Source: a virus. From it: a DNA stretch of 64,000 nucleotides. The DNA lies in IMG/VR virus record IMGVR_UViG_3300023174_000104, positions 1 to 64,000 of that record; one strand, written 5' to 3'. Each line of letters starts with the position of its first letter. Within the stretch, counting starts at the first letter, position 1. Under the pieces are notes generated by a model. That model saw nothing but the letters and a program-made list of their open reading frames with translations. It did not search any database and was not told the origin of the DNA. A program made the position numbers and the translations under genes. Positions 10,801-17,896 of this stretch are shown piece after piece.

Positions 10801-11103
10801 TGGACTATTCCAAACACCATAACTGTTTGGATTCTTGGTGTATTCTCCGTAGCCTGTATTAGCGCCGGAAGGAGTTGTAACCCCGTAAAATGGACTCATA
10901 TAACTTACTGTAACCCAAGTAGAACTATCATCAGAATCTTCTCCACTTGCATCACTAATGTAAACTTGCAATCTTCCTGAACGAATAGGATCAATATTGT
11001 TTTTTACAACACCAAATACTGGTAATTCACGTAGTACTGCACCACCTGCATCAGCTTTACTTGCTTTTGTCGCCCCGCGGGGTTTAAATCCATCGTATTC
11101 CAT
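7870..11103 (-). CDS. 5: Baseplate central spike/hub protein gp5-like, lysozyme domain not seen
   Basis: This 1077-residue protein has an N-terminal OB-fold region (about residues 25-135, LPVFGVVKNNIDPIRSGRLQ onward) typical of gp5 and VgrG spikes. Residues about 310-410 form a run of short strands (NLHADNNININAGKQLNISA) like the triple beta-helix of gp5C/VgrG. I see no match to the T4 gp5 lysozyme domain between them. Residues about 440-990 are extremely rich in Ala, Ser, Gly and Val with many Asn, and the last ~80 residues are charged and helical (KIDAKKEKYKEIDAKLEALN), probably a coiled coil. T4 gp5 is 575 residues, so the C-terminal half is an unusual extension. It sits between the hub protein and gp25. 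Spike identity is well supported; the role of the Ala-rich tail is unknown. Confidence 0.85.
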   Translation of the reverse strand: MEYDGFKPRGATKASKADAGGAVLRELPVFGVVKNNIDPIRSGRLQVYISDASGEDSDDSSTWVTVSYMSPFYGVTTPSGANTGYGEYTKNPNSYGVWNSPPDIGTTVICVFINGDPNYGFWIGCVPQPDALQMVPAIGGTDNIVANAGEAKGLGGAVRLPVTNINTNNLGIANTGKFLTDAKPVHSYVASILAQQGLIRDPIRGVIGSSAQRESPSRVGWGVSTPGRPIYEGGYTDESIATAATSEKPTGLNVVARRGGHTLVMDDGDILGRDQLVRLRSSLGHQILMSDDGQTLFIIHANGQSYIELGKEGTIDMYSTNSFNVRTQGDLNLHADNNININAGKQLNISADTIAINSEKETTQKVGTDFSLYASGKYTTKVDGQMSFASGADASFYSDVVTYINGSKINLNTGASSLVPQEVKPLPVLAHTDTLNDAVKGWAAAPGKLLSIVSRAPAHAPWASANQGVDVKVNNNASAALPTAPSAAVASANANAGAPTNPVTAAVASTVPPSAAISAALDKNMTGTMVGQLSTLAATGPAAAAVKLGAGVVQTAQGAVAVAGAMAQSPAQMEASGTIKPGSAALVNSLVQNGKTIQQALTPNLFTGKDGVTSLTSYVNNPGAQVAGAVQTMQQAQSTLTQTGLITGKESGTSIAGLVMSASTSGVQNTVNFVSNASRSALGAVNGAVSNVVGAATGALNNVLGSASSLVSAGNFAGNLASTVTGGLSSVVGSLGGMAKGAIGGIAGLLDSAKGVAGSAFAAITGAFPTLQAGVPQNIREITEKAQATAQAPSSNPLSGALGSVTGAISGAIGAATGLIKTALSPTANLSTGLGALPGGANVVASVVNNAFGAINSVPGVTAVTGLIGQASAITNGLSNVSSINPLAPSGALNAVAGASGALTKGLDDLKSGKLTLASLASAGLPTSAAAQLNSAISAMSSGGAVQIKLPTVAINTTDRSELTSQVTSLLGDAKIPVPNFAGISDDVYKAGLSKIDAKKEKYKEIDAKLEALNEEAKTVRAQYNASAETYENANKNLPAGDPSVRAIYETTQQYRSQLLALQKKGYDLLNERNNIA

Positions 11104-11117
11104 AATATTTCTTTAAG

Positions 11118-13562
11118 TTAAATTCCATCTTCTCTTCCGCCTTGATCAGCAGGTGGTCTAGTATTATTAATTATCCCATCCTCATTACTTTGACTGGATG
11201 CATTTGGTGAACTAGCATTAATATTGGTACCACCTTGATTGCCGGCTTGAGGATTTACTGACTGTACAGGTGGGTCTCCCATTAATCCGGTATCCGTATT
11301 ACCGGATTTAGTTATGTCACTTGTTTGTCTTTCTTTACCGATATTAGTATTAGGATCTGATGCAATAGCACGAGATGCATCTGGTTCCGTACTACCACGA
11401 TAATTATTAAACGTATTAATATTACATGTTAATTCTTGTGTAAATTTACCTTTAGAAAAAGTATGTTGTACTTCTCTGACATAATAACTAACACCTTTAA
11501 CTATATTTCGTATTTCTTTAGGGTAATTCCAAAATAATATAGATTCATTAATATCCATTACACCACTCTGATGGGTATCGCCGGCTTGATGGTTATAATC
11601 TATTGCTTCTTTAAAATCAATCTCTATAAACACTTGTCCACCATTTGGATTAATAGTAAAGCCTTTACCGTAAAATTGACGATATACACTATTAATACTA
11701 CTAGCTGATTCTGTCATTAAATAATCAGGATCACCTATAATAGTAAGTTTAACCATTGCATAATCGGCTGGACTAAACAAACTAGTTATTACACTATTTT
11801 GTGTTTGCTTACTTATATCTAGTAAACCAGTTTTATCTTCATTAACAAATTTGCCCGGACTACTTGGTACGTCATATCCACCTCCACTACTAGCAGTAGT
11901 AGCTCCGGGATTTATAGTAGCATTAAAGTATTGGTTATTCATAGTTTGTTCGTATGATATTATTTCTGAATTTTTTCCAGTATACCAATAATCATATCGT
12001 TTGTGAGGGCCGTAATATTTGGTAGTAGCATTTAAACTTTGACTTTTTACATAAGGAGTATCATATGGTTGAATAATATATGTAATTTCAAATGCAAAAT
12101 CTTTAATTGAATTATCAAACCCTAACACTTTAACTTCTGAGCTTAAGTTATACCATCTAAATGTTTTAGGTTTATCATTTTTCTTAACATCAGGGCTATT
12201 TGGTGTTTGGATTGGATCAACTTCATTAGCAAAGAGTGTAGTTAATGCGTTTGTCATATAATTACTTTGTGTAATAATATTTTGTATGCATTGCATTATG
12301 CTTCCACCATTTTTAAACTTAAGACTACGTTTGGTACTGTTAGGAAATGCTTTAAATACGGCATTTTCATTTACAGCTGCCAAATTTGGTATTCCTTCAC
12401 CCATTGGCCATTTAGTTTTATCCAAATCAGCTATGTTAACAATTGGTTGATTACCTATTAATTCTTTTGCTCCACCTACATAAGCTATTACATATTTTGT
12501 AGGTATACTTTCTTTTTTTGGATCTGCCTCTGCTAACTTTTGTTGCTCTTTGTTTAAGTGTAGAACTAAATCTTGCAGAGCATCATCTACTGTAGCACCT
12601 TGTACTTCTACATTTTTATCTACTCTTCCCCGTTTAACACCCATTGCTGTTCCCGGCCCAATTGGAACTGCTTCAATATTATAAACAGTTACTTTTCCGT
12701 CAAGCTTGAATTTAAAACTACTAATATAAATATCAAAAAATCTTTCAAATACACCACCGCCATCTGAATTAAAATTATCTTGAGGGAATGTATCTTTAGA
12801 TAGAACTTGACCCTTCTCATCATATCCTTGAAAACGTAAGCCTAGAATAAAAAATTGTCTAGTTGCATTAGACATCTTACTATAATTTTTTACTTTACTA
12901 ACGGATCTTAATTTGTTGGCAGCGTTTGTTAGTTTTGTTATTAAATTAAATCCATATGGTTCATATATATTAAAAGACATTCTCATCTCATTACTTGACG
13001 TACCAGTAGCTGGACCTTGTAATACATTTGTGATTTTTAAATCATCTATATAAAAATCTAAATTAAAAGCTCGTGAACCATCTGTGTTATTTGCTCCACC
13101 AGACTGTGCAATAATATATGCGCCAGATAAGTTATCAGCCGTATCAGCGGCTGCATTTGCATCCTTTGCATTTCTAATCGCATCAATTCTAGTTCTACCT
13201 GATTCAATAAAGGCTTTATATGCATCAGGTGTTATCATATATAATGAGGTTTGATATGTATAACTTGATAAGTTTGATAATGGATTTTTTATTCTTTGTC
13301 CTGGAAGATCGCCTGTTGAATACGCTATTTTATTTGGTGTATTATTAACTTGTCCTGCCTGAGTAGTTCCTGCATAACTCTGATTTTGAGTTTCCATTGG
13401 GTTACTATTTTCATTATATACCCCATTGGCGTTAGGAGGATTAATTTTATTTTCATTTTTTTTAGTTTCACTCCCACTATCTCCGTCAGCTTGGCCAACT
13501 AGGGTGTTTGAACTAGGAGTAGAAGATATTATCTCACCGTTATCCCCGTATATTATTGCCAT
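11118..13562 (-). CDS. Baseplate hub structural protein, possibly the gp27 counterpart
   Basis: An 814-residue protein lying between gp53 and gp5, 14 nt upstream of the gp5 ATG. Its ATG directly follows the gp53 stop codon. The first ~90 and last ~90 residues are polar and low in complexity (Asn, Ser, Gly, Asp, Pro). The central ~600 residues are well structured, with stretches such as FFILGLRFQGYDEKGQ, FERFFDIYISSFKFKLDGKV and YYVREVQHTFSKGKFTQELT. The last resembles the end of hub proteins, where a measured property precedes a strand-rich domain. In cyanophage-like relatives a large virion protein occupies this place. Because gp27 is the usual partner of gp5 and no other gp27 candidate is present here, a hub role is inferred. 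Sequence-level identity to gp27 is not clear to me. Confidence 0.6.
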   Translation of the reverse strand: MAIIYGDNGEIISSTPSSNTLVGQADGDSGSETKKNENKINPPNANGVYNENSNPMETQNQSYAGTTQAGQVNNTPNKIAYSTGDLPGQRIKNPLSNLSSYTYQTSLYMITPDAYKAFIESGRTRIDAIRNAKDANAAADTADNLSGAYIIAQSGGANNTDGSRAFNLDFYIDDLKITNVLQGPATGTSSNEMRMSFNIYEPYGFNLITKLTNAANKLRSVSKVKNYSKMSNATRQFFILGLRFQGYDEKGQVLSKDTFPQDNFNSDGGGVFERFFDIYISSFKFKLDGKVTVYNIEAVPIGPGTAMGVKRGRVDKNVEVQGATVDDALQDLVLHLNKEQQKLAEADPKKESIPTKYVIAYVGGAKELIGNQPIVNIADLDKTKWPMGEGIPNLAAVNENAVFKAFPNSTKRSLKFKNGGSIMQCIQNIITQSNYMTNALTTLFANEVDPIQTPNSPDVKKNDKPKTFRWYNLSSEVKVLGFDNSIKDFAFEITYIIQPYDTPYVKSQSLNATTKYYGPHKRYDYWYTGKNSEIISYEQTMNNQYFNATINPGATTASSGGGYDVPSSPGKFVNEDKTGLLDISKQTQNSVITSLFSPADYAMVKLTIIGDPDYLMTESASSINSVYRQFYGKGFTINPNGGQVFIEIDFKEAIDYNHQAGDTHQSGVMDINESILFWNYPKEIRNIVKGVSYYVREVQHTFSKGKFTQELTCNINTFNNYRGSTEPDASRAIASDPNTNIGKERQTSDITKSGNTDTGLMGDPPVQSVNPQAGNQGGTNINASSPNASSQSNEDGIINNTRPPADQGGREDGI

Positions 13563-13874
13563 TTATAGTCCCAATAATTGTTTTAAGAAATCTGCCTTAG
13601 GTAAATATATACCCACACCTGTTACAAAATCAAAATAAGGATCTTTTAATCTGTTAGGATTTCTACTAGCAAATACCCACCATAATCTACTATCAGCATA
13701 TAAGTCAAATGCTAATAAGTCAGGACGATATTCATATACTGTTGTGATTTCCCAATAGATATCAGACTGTTGTTTTAATATAGGTCTGTCTACCATTACA
13801 TCTAAAAATTTACTATTAACTATGCCTGTAGCATAATATGGACTAGTTGCCGGATATATTGTATTATCTGCCAT
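13563..13874 (-). CDS. 53: Baseplate wedge subunit gp53-like
   Basis: A small protein of 103 residues. The best start is the ATG at 13874, which forms a TAATG overlap with the gp48 stop and has GGAGG about 10 nt upstream; a TTG start six bases earlier is less likely. The core YEYRPDLLAFDLYADSRLWW followed by FASRNPNRLKDPYFDF is the hallmark of T4 gp53-like wedge proteins: a Tyr-Arg-Pro-Asp-Leu helix, a Leu-Trp-Trp pair and a LysM-like end with IYLPKADFLKQ. gp53 clamps wedges together through gp25 and gp6. The close coupling with gp48 upstream and the hub gene downstream suggests one baseplate operon. It is shorter than T4 gp53 (196 residues), as in cyanophage relatives. Confidence 0.75.
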   Translation of the reverse strand: MADNTIYPATSPYYATGIVNSKFLDVMVDRPILKQQSDIYWEITTVYEYRPDLLAFDLYADSRLWWVFASRNPNRLKDPYFDFVTGVGIYLPKADFLKQLLGL

Positions 13875-15148
13875 TACCAAATTCCTCCACCACTTTTATT
13901 TTTATTACCTTGTAATAATGCTCCAGTTGCATAATCTTTTAAACTAAAGTTATTACTAATATCATTTCTAGTTACTATTGGATATGCTGTTATTGAAATA
14001 GTCATCTTAGTAGGCACATATGTTGGTTGTGCATTTGTATTTCTATTTCTCCATTTAGGATCACTTTGAATTGCACCAACATTTGGTGAGTTTGGACCCA
14101 CTTGTAATCTGCTTTCAGAGGGAGACATTTCACCACCTTTAGCATTATATGCAGTAGAATCAACACCAGGTAATAATGTAGGACTACCTGCACGTATATA
14201 GTCTACATCATTTGGTAGGCTATAATTAAACGTACTAATAACTAACGGATGCCTATCAAATTGAAAATCACCTAATCCACTCAAATAACACAATGGCGGA
14301 GGTGTTCCGGGTTTAGGTATTTGATCCTTACCATAAAACATTTTAGTAACTGACCTGAAAAAATGTATTACAGCTAACAGGTAATTTGCTTCATATGTAT
14401 CCTGTGCTGTGAAATCTCCAGTAATGGTAATTTGATCCACTGCACTATTTTTATATTGGATCATTTTATAATTACTATGTACAATATCTGATGATTCATA
14501 ATTGGCAGCATATGTAACTTGTATTTGAGGTAGATATGGGAAAACAACTCCCCTTGTGTTTTTTAAATATTCTAATATACCTGCATTAGTCGCATTATAT
14601 AAGTATGTTGAATTTGGTGCTAAACTAAGTCGTACACGCCAATCACCTTGTGTATTTGCATTCTCGGTATCTTGTGTAGTTTTTAATGATCTGGTTACAT
14701 TAGTAGGGCCCTGTAAGCCGGGTATTTGTGGGCCTTCATCAAGTCCGGTAGTGTCTATAGGATTTGGTATTTGTGGGCCTTCATCAAGTCCGGTAGTGTC
14801 AGTTATAATTTGTGTAGGTGTGTAATTTTCAATATTGCTATCACCAACCGGTTCATTATTAAGCAATACCTCAGGATCAATCTGGCGAGTAGTTGTAATT
14901 ATTATAGTATCTAGAGGTTCAGGTCCTGGCACTTGTAGTAATGTAGACAACTGTAGTTCAACTGCTTCTATTCGTGACACCAAAGGAATTACTTCAGTTT
15001 TGTTTATTACTCGGGCTTCTAATATGTCAGCCGGGCTAGGAATATAATCCGGAGTTTCATTACTTAATTTTTCAACCCTATCTTGGGCGGCCGCCAGCCT
15101 GGCTCTTAAATCTGCGAGTAGTAGTTCTAATTGTGCTTGTGACGCCAT
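13874..15148 (-). CDS. 48: Baseplate tail-tube initiator gp48-like
   Basis: A 424-residue protein. The C-terminal ~270 residues carry the conserved gp48-type pattern: RVRLSLAPNSTYLYNATNAG, FPYLPQIQVTYAANYESSDI, AVDQITITGDFTAQDTYEAN, LLAVIHFFRSVTKMFYGKDQ and SLPNDVDYIRAG. In T4, gp48 and gp54 cap the hub and start tail-tube polymerisation. The N-terminal ~150 residues are an extension: a predicted coiled coil (LELLLADLRARLAAAQDRVE), then a Pro/Thr/Ile-rich linker that contains an exact tandem duplication of DTTGLDEGPQIP. It is the first gene of the minus-strand baseplate block, with a GATAAATA late promoter 22 nt upstream and AAGGATAAC as ribosome site. A gp54-like assignment is possible. Confidence 0.8.
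   Translation of the reverse strand: MASQAQLELLLADLRARLAAAQDRVEKLSNETPDYIPSPADILEARVINKTEVIPLVSRIEAVELQLSTLLQVPGPEPLDTIIITTTRQIDPEVLLNNEPVGDSNIENYTPTQIITDTTGLDEGPQIPNPIDTTGLDEGPQIPGLQGPTNVTRSLKTTQDTENANTQGDWRVRLSLAPNSTYLYNATNAGILEYLKNTRGVVFPYLPQIQVTYAANYESSDIVHSNYKMIQYKNSAVDQITITGDFTAQDTYEANYLLAVIHFFRSVTKMFYGKDQIPKPGTPPPLCYLSGLGDFQFDRHPLVISTFNYSLPNDVDYIRAGSPTLLPGVDSTAYNAKGGEMSPSESRLQVGPNSPNVGAIQSDPKWRNRNTNAQPTYVPTKMTISITAYPIVTRNDISNNFSLKDYATGALLQGNKNKSGGGIW
14721..14800 (-). repeat. 35-bp perfect direct repeat, period 45 bp, inside the gp48-like gene
   Basis: Positions 14721-14755 and 14766-14800 are identical over 35 bp. The period of 45 bp keeps the reading frame and doubles the peptide DTTGLDEGPQIP in the linker of the N-terminal extension. 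The perfect identity points to a recent duplication. Confidence 0.9.
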
Positions 15149-15170
15149 AATATGTTGTTATCCTTACACA

Positions 15171-15178
15171 TATTTATC
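15171..15178 (-). promoter_or_regulatory. T4-type late promoter (GATAAATA) for the baseplate block
   Basis: GATAAATA lies 22 nt before the gp48-like ATG at 15148 and reads into the baseplate operon. The predicted leader keeps AAGGATAAC, a fair ribosome site. Confidence 0.65.
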
Positions 15179-15221
15179 GCTAAATAAAAGTGCTAATTTT
15201 ACCCTTTTCTCTAAAAAACCG

Positions 15222-15250
15222 TTGCTTTTCTGCAACTATTGTGTTACACT
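15222..15250 (+). promoter_or_regulatory. Possible sigma70-type promoter for gp55
   Basis: TTGCTT, a 17-bp spacer and TACACT precede the gp55 ATG at 15275. The start would fall near 15257. Only 3/6 and 4/6 bases match the consensus, so this is tentative, but a host-type promoter fits a gene that must be made before late transcription. Confidence 0.35.
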
Positions 15251-15274
15251 AACACAAATCATAACAAGGAAACT

Positions 15275-16186
15275 ATGTCTCTATTACCCGCACCACGCAA
15301 ACCCGTAAACTATCTTAATAATAAAGATATTCTAAAAGAAATACACGAAAGTAAAAACGCATACTGCTGTTTCACTAAACCAGAATATCATCGTTATGAC
15401 TTTATTGTAGATATGCCCCAAGCTTCAATTGAGGATAGTCTAGCATATGCTTTTAAACCCGAAACTATTCAACAGGCAAAAGAAACTAGGGCACTACGTC
15501 TTAGCTTAGAACAAGGATCTAAAGATGCGATTAGCCCGGATTCAATAGAAATCACAGATTTAGTATTTCGTATAATGAATTGGGATCACGTTCCAGTTGC
15601 ACCAAAACAACCACGAAAAACAGTTAAAAAGAAAACAGCAAAGGACATCTTTGAATTTGAAGAACCAGATCCAGATGAAATCTTTGCTGACTTAGAAGAT
15701 ACAACTACTAAAGCTGAAGTGGATGATATGGTTCATGTTAAAGTTAACTTTCCCCCATTCCAACATTACAAAATTGATAGTAACAACACATTTTATTGCG
15801 TAGGCAAAAGTCATTGGGAAGGTGACTTAGAGACTGGTCATTTCAATAAAGAACATGGTAAAATCACAAACAAACTCGCCCGTATGTATATTATGATGTG
15901 CGAAAAATATGCAATGAAATATAATTGGCGTGGGTATACTTACCGAGATGAAATGCAAAATAGTGCAATACTTCAACTTACATACGTCGGTCTACGTTTC
16001 AATGAGGCTAAATCAGCTAACCCATTCGCTTATTATACTGCGGCAATTACTAATAGTTTCTGTCGTGTATTAAACACAGAAAAAAGAAATCAAAACATAC
16101 GTGATGACATTTTAGAAATTAACGGCTTAGCGCCTTCTTGGTCTAGGCAGGGAGGCACCAGCGGACAGAGTAGTTATGACGAATAA
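15275..16186 (+). CDS. 55: Late-transcription sigma factor gp55-like
   Basis: The chosen ATG at 15275 gives 303 residues and has AAGGA 5 nt upstream; an in-frame non-ATG start 36 nt earlier lacks a ribosome site. The C-terminal ~120 residues look like sigma region 2: KLARMYIMMCEKYAMKYNWR, YRDEMQNSAILQLTYVGLRF and FAYYTAAITNSFCRVLNTEK, the pattern of T4 gp55. gp55 replaces sigma70 on the host RNA polymerase and recognises the late -10 element TATAAATA with gp33 and the gp45 clamp. Copies of that element occur throughout this window. The N-terminal half (about residues 1-150) is charged and longer than in T4 gp55 (185 residues total). The gene is followed by gp47 and gp46 after an inserted HNH gene, and its last 13 bp overlap the end of that convergent gene. 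Confidence 0.88.
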   Translation: MSLLPAPRKPVNYLNNKDILKEIHESKNAYCCFTKPEYHRYDFIVDMPQASIEDSLAYAFKPETIQQAKETRALRLSLEQGSKDAISPDSIEITDLVFRIMNWDHVPVAPKQPRKTVKKKTAKDIFEFEEPDPDEIFADLEDTTTKAEVDDMVHVKVNFPPFQHYKIDSNNTFYCVGKSHWEGDLETGHFNKEHGKITNKLARMYIMMCEKYAMKYNWRGYTYRDEMQNSAILQLTYVGLRFNEAKSANPFAYYTAAITNSFCRVLNTEKRNQNIRDDILEINGLAPSWSRQGGTSGQSSYDE

Positions 16187-16758
16187 AGCATTCTCCAACC
16201 TCTATATGTTGGAAATATTCCTCGTACTAGTCTACTAACAGCACCTCTATCATATCCATATTTTGATGCAAAATCATATTGTGTTGTTTCTATAACTTCC
16301 CCTGTTTTTATATTTTCAAATTGACGCAAGGTAGGTATAAATCTACTATTTTCTTTTCCTTTATTTTTATCTGTAAATGGATTTATATAATCAGGTTTAG
16401 ATATTCTATCTTTAGTATGGCTTGAACCATCTTTGCGTTTTTGCCATGGATGTTTTCCTTTCTCTATTCTTTTTTTATGATTAAGTTTAGCAATCTCAGA
16501 GATTTCCTCGCCGGACCATTTCATTTTTGCCGCTATTCTAAGGCATGCGGCAAAATCTCCTTGACTATAGTGAATGTCATAATGAGCCTGTATAGTGATG
16601 GCTATAAGATTTTCAGGATTATTGTTATGACTGTTTCCATCTACGTGGTGGATTTCGTATTTTCGTCCATCCAGTTCTTTTGGAATGAGTCCATGGTGTT
16701 GTTCATATATTTTACGATAGTTAACCTTGGTCCGTCTTTGTTTATTATAAATAGTCAT
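16174..16758 (-). CDS. HNH homing endonuclease 1 (shared-leader type)
   Basis: The ATG at 16758 is 8 nt after AAGGAG and gives 194 residues. An HNH core is clear: KYEIHHVDGNSHNNNPENLI, then AHYDIHYSQGDFAACL, a signature shared with the endonucleases at 28256-28834 and 48512-49204. The first residues after Met are TIYNKQ. The C-terminal third (around FENIKTGEVIETTQYDFASK and YDRGAVSRLVRGIF) looks like a helix-turn-helix DNA-binding module of the NUMOD1 type. The gene stands convergent between gp55 and gp47 and its end overlaps gp55 by 13 bp. Such free-standing enzymes cut the intergenic site in phages that lack them and spread by recombination. It is preceded by a conserved leader. Confidence 0.9.
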   Translation of the reverse strand: MTIYNKQRRTKVNYRKIYEQHHGLIPKELDGRKYEIHHVDGNSHNNNPENLIAITIQAHYDIHYSQGDFAACLRIAAKMKWSGEEISEIAKLNHKKRIEKGKHPWQKRKDGSSHTKDRISKPDYINPFTDKNKGKENSRFIPTLRQFENIKTGEVIETTQYDFASKYGYDRGAVSRLVRGIFPTYRGWRMLYSS

Positions 16759-16826
16759 GCTGATTGCTCCTTCAAGCGTTAGAGTAGTTGGGCATTCCAC
16801 TGCCGCGAACTACACTATTATTTATC
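16759..16826 (-). promoter_or_regulatory. Shared homing-endonuclease leader, copy 1
   Basis: On the minus strand the order is GATAAATA (16819-16826), 5 nt, then an outer stem GTAGTT/AACTAC enclosing an inner stem GGCA/TGCC with a 6-nt loop, then TCTAACGC, then GCT...AGC bracketing AAGG of the ribosome site, then CAATCAGC and the ATG. With a T4-like start the mRNA would begin at the first base of the outer stem. Confidence 0.7.
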
Positions 16827-16882
16827 ACAACAGGGTAAATTACTTCTTTACTTCCATCATCAAATAAGTTAAACTAGCATCT

Positions 16883-17896
16883 ATGTCAAATCTATTCAAA
16901 AAAGCGGCAGTAATGACTGACCTTCACATTGGTTTAAAATCAAATAGTATAGTTCACAATGAGGACTGTTTAAATTTTGTTAAATGGTTTATAGCAAAGG
17001 CAAAAGATGAAGGATGTGATACTGCAATTATATGTGGTGATTGGCATAATCACCGAGCTAGTATTAATATACATAGTCTACATTACTCTATGCAATGTTT
17101 AGAACTATTAAATGCTAGTTTTAATCAAGTATTCTTTTTAACAGGAAACCATGATCTATACTATAGAGAAAAGCGTGATATTCATAGTGTATTATGGGCA
17201 GGATATCTTCCAAATGTTCATGTTATTAATGACATTTTTACTGAAGGCGATGTGACTATTTGTCCATGGTTAGTAGGTGACGAGGCAAAACAAGTTAAAA
17301 AAATAAAATCCAAATATACATTTGGTCATTTTGAACTTCCCAATTTTTATATGAATGCACAAATATTAATGCCCGATCACGGAGACATTAATATGGACGA
17401 CTTTTCAAATACAGATTTGGTATTCAGTGGTCATTTCCATAAACGTCAAAGCAAAAAGAACGTATGGTATATTGGTAATGCTTTCCCACATAACTATGCT
17501 GACGCAGGTGATGATGCACGTGGTATGATGATACTAGAATGGGGTGAAGAACCTGTATTTCATAGTTGGCCACGTCAACCATTATATCGTGTGTATAAAC
17601 TAAGTGATGTACTAGAAAACCCTCAAGGCTTGCTATTGATTGACAGTCATGTTAGAGTACATCTTGATATTGATATTAGCTATGAAGAAGCAAACTTCAT
17701 ACGTGAAAGTTTTATACCAGAACATAAACTACGTGAGATGGCATTGATTCCCATTAAAGCAGAACAAACAGAGATAGCTGGTTCAGATGGACTTAAGTTT
17801 GAATCAGTTGACCAAATCGTCATTGACCAAATAAATTCTATTGAATCAAATACTTTTGACAAAAAACTATTGTTGGACATTTATAATAACATATGA
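16883..17896 (+). CDS. 47: Recombination endonuclease subunit gp47 (Mre11/SbcD-like)
   Basis: A 337-residue metallophosphoesterase. The phosphoesterase motifs are in order: DLHIG (about residues 13-17), GDWHNH (about 52-57), GNHD (about 92-95) and GHFHKRQ (about 183-189). These are the metal-binding residues of the Mre11/SbcD nuclease. It forms a complex with gp46 that trims double-strand ends to give 3' single strands for recombination-dependent replication, and T4 also needs it for host DNA breakdown. The end overlaps the gp46 start by 4 bp (ATGA), consistent with coupled translation. Length matches T4 gp47 (339 residues). The ATG at 16883 has no strong ribosome site (AACTAGCATCT). Confidence 0.93.
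   Translation: MSNLFKKAAVMTDLHIGLKSNSIVHNEDCLNFVKWFIAKAKDEGCDTAIICGDWHNHRASINIHSLHYSMQCLELLNASFNQVFFLTGNHDLYYREKRDIHSVLWAGYLPNVHVINDIFTEGDVTICPWLVGDEAKQVKKIKSKYTFGHFELPNFYMNAQILMPDHGDINMDDFSNTDLVFSGHFHKRQSKKNVWYIGNAFPHNYADAGDDARGMMILEWGEEPVFHSWPRQPLYRVYKLSDVLENPQGLLLIDSHVRVHLDIDISYEEANFIRESFIPEHKLREMALIPIKAEQTEIAGSDGLKFESVDQIVIDQINSIESNTFDKKLLLDIYNNI

Noticed and set aside
15239-15274. Twelve-residue N-terminal extension of gp55
   Set aside because: The upstream start is not an ATG and has no ribosome site; ATG 15275 has AAGGA nearby.
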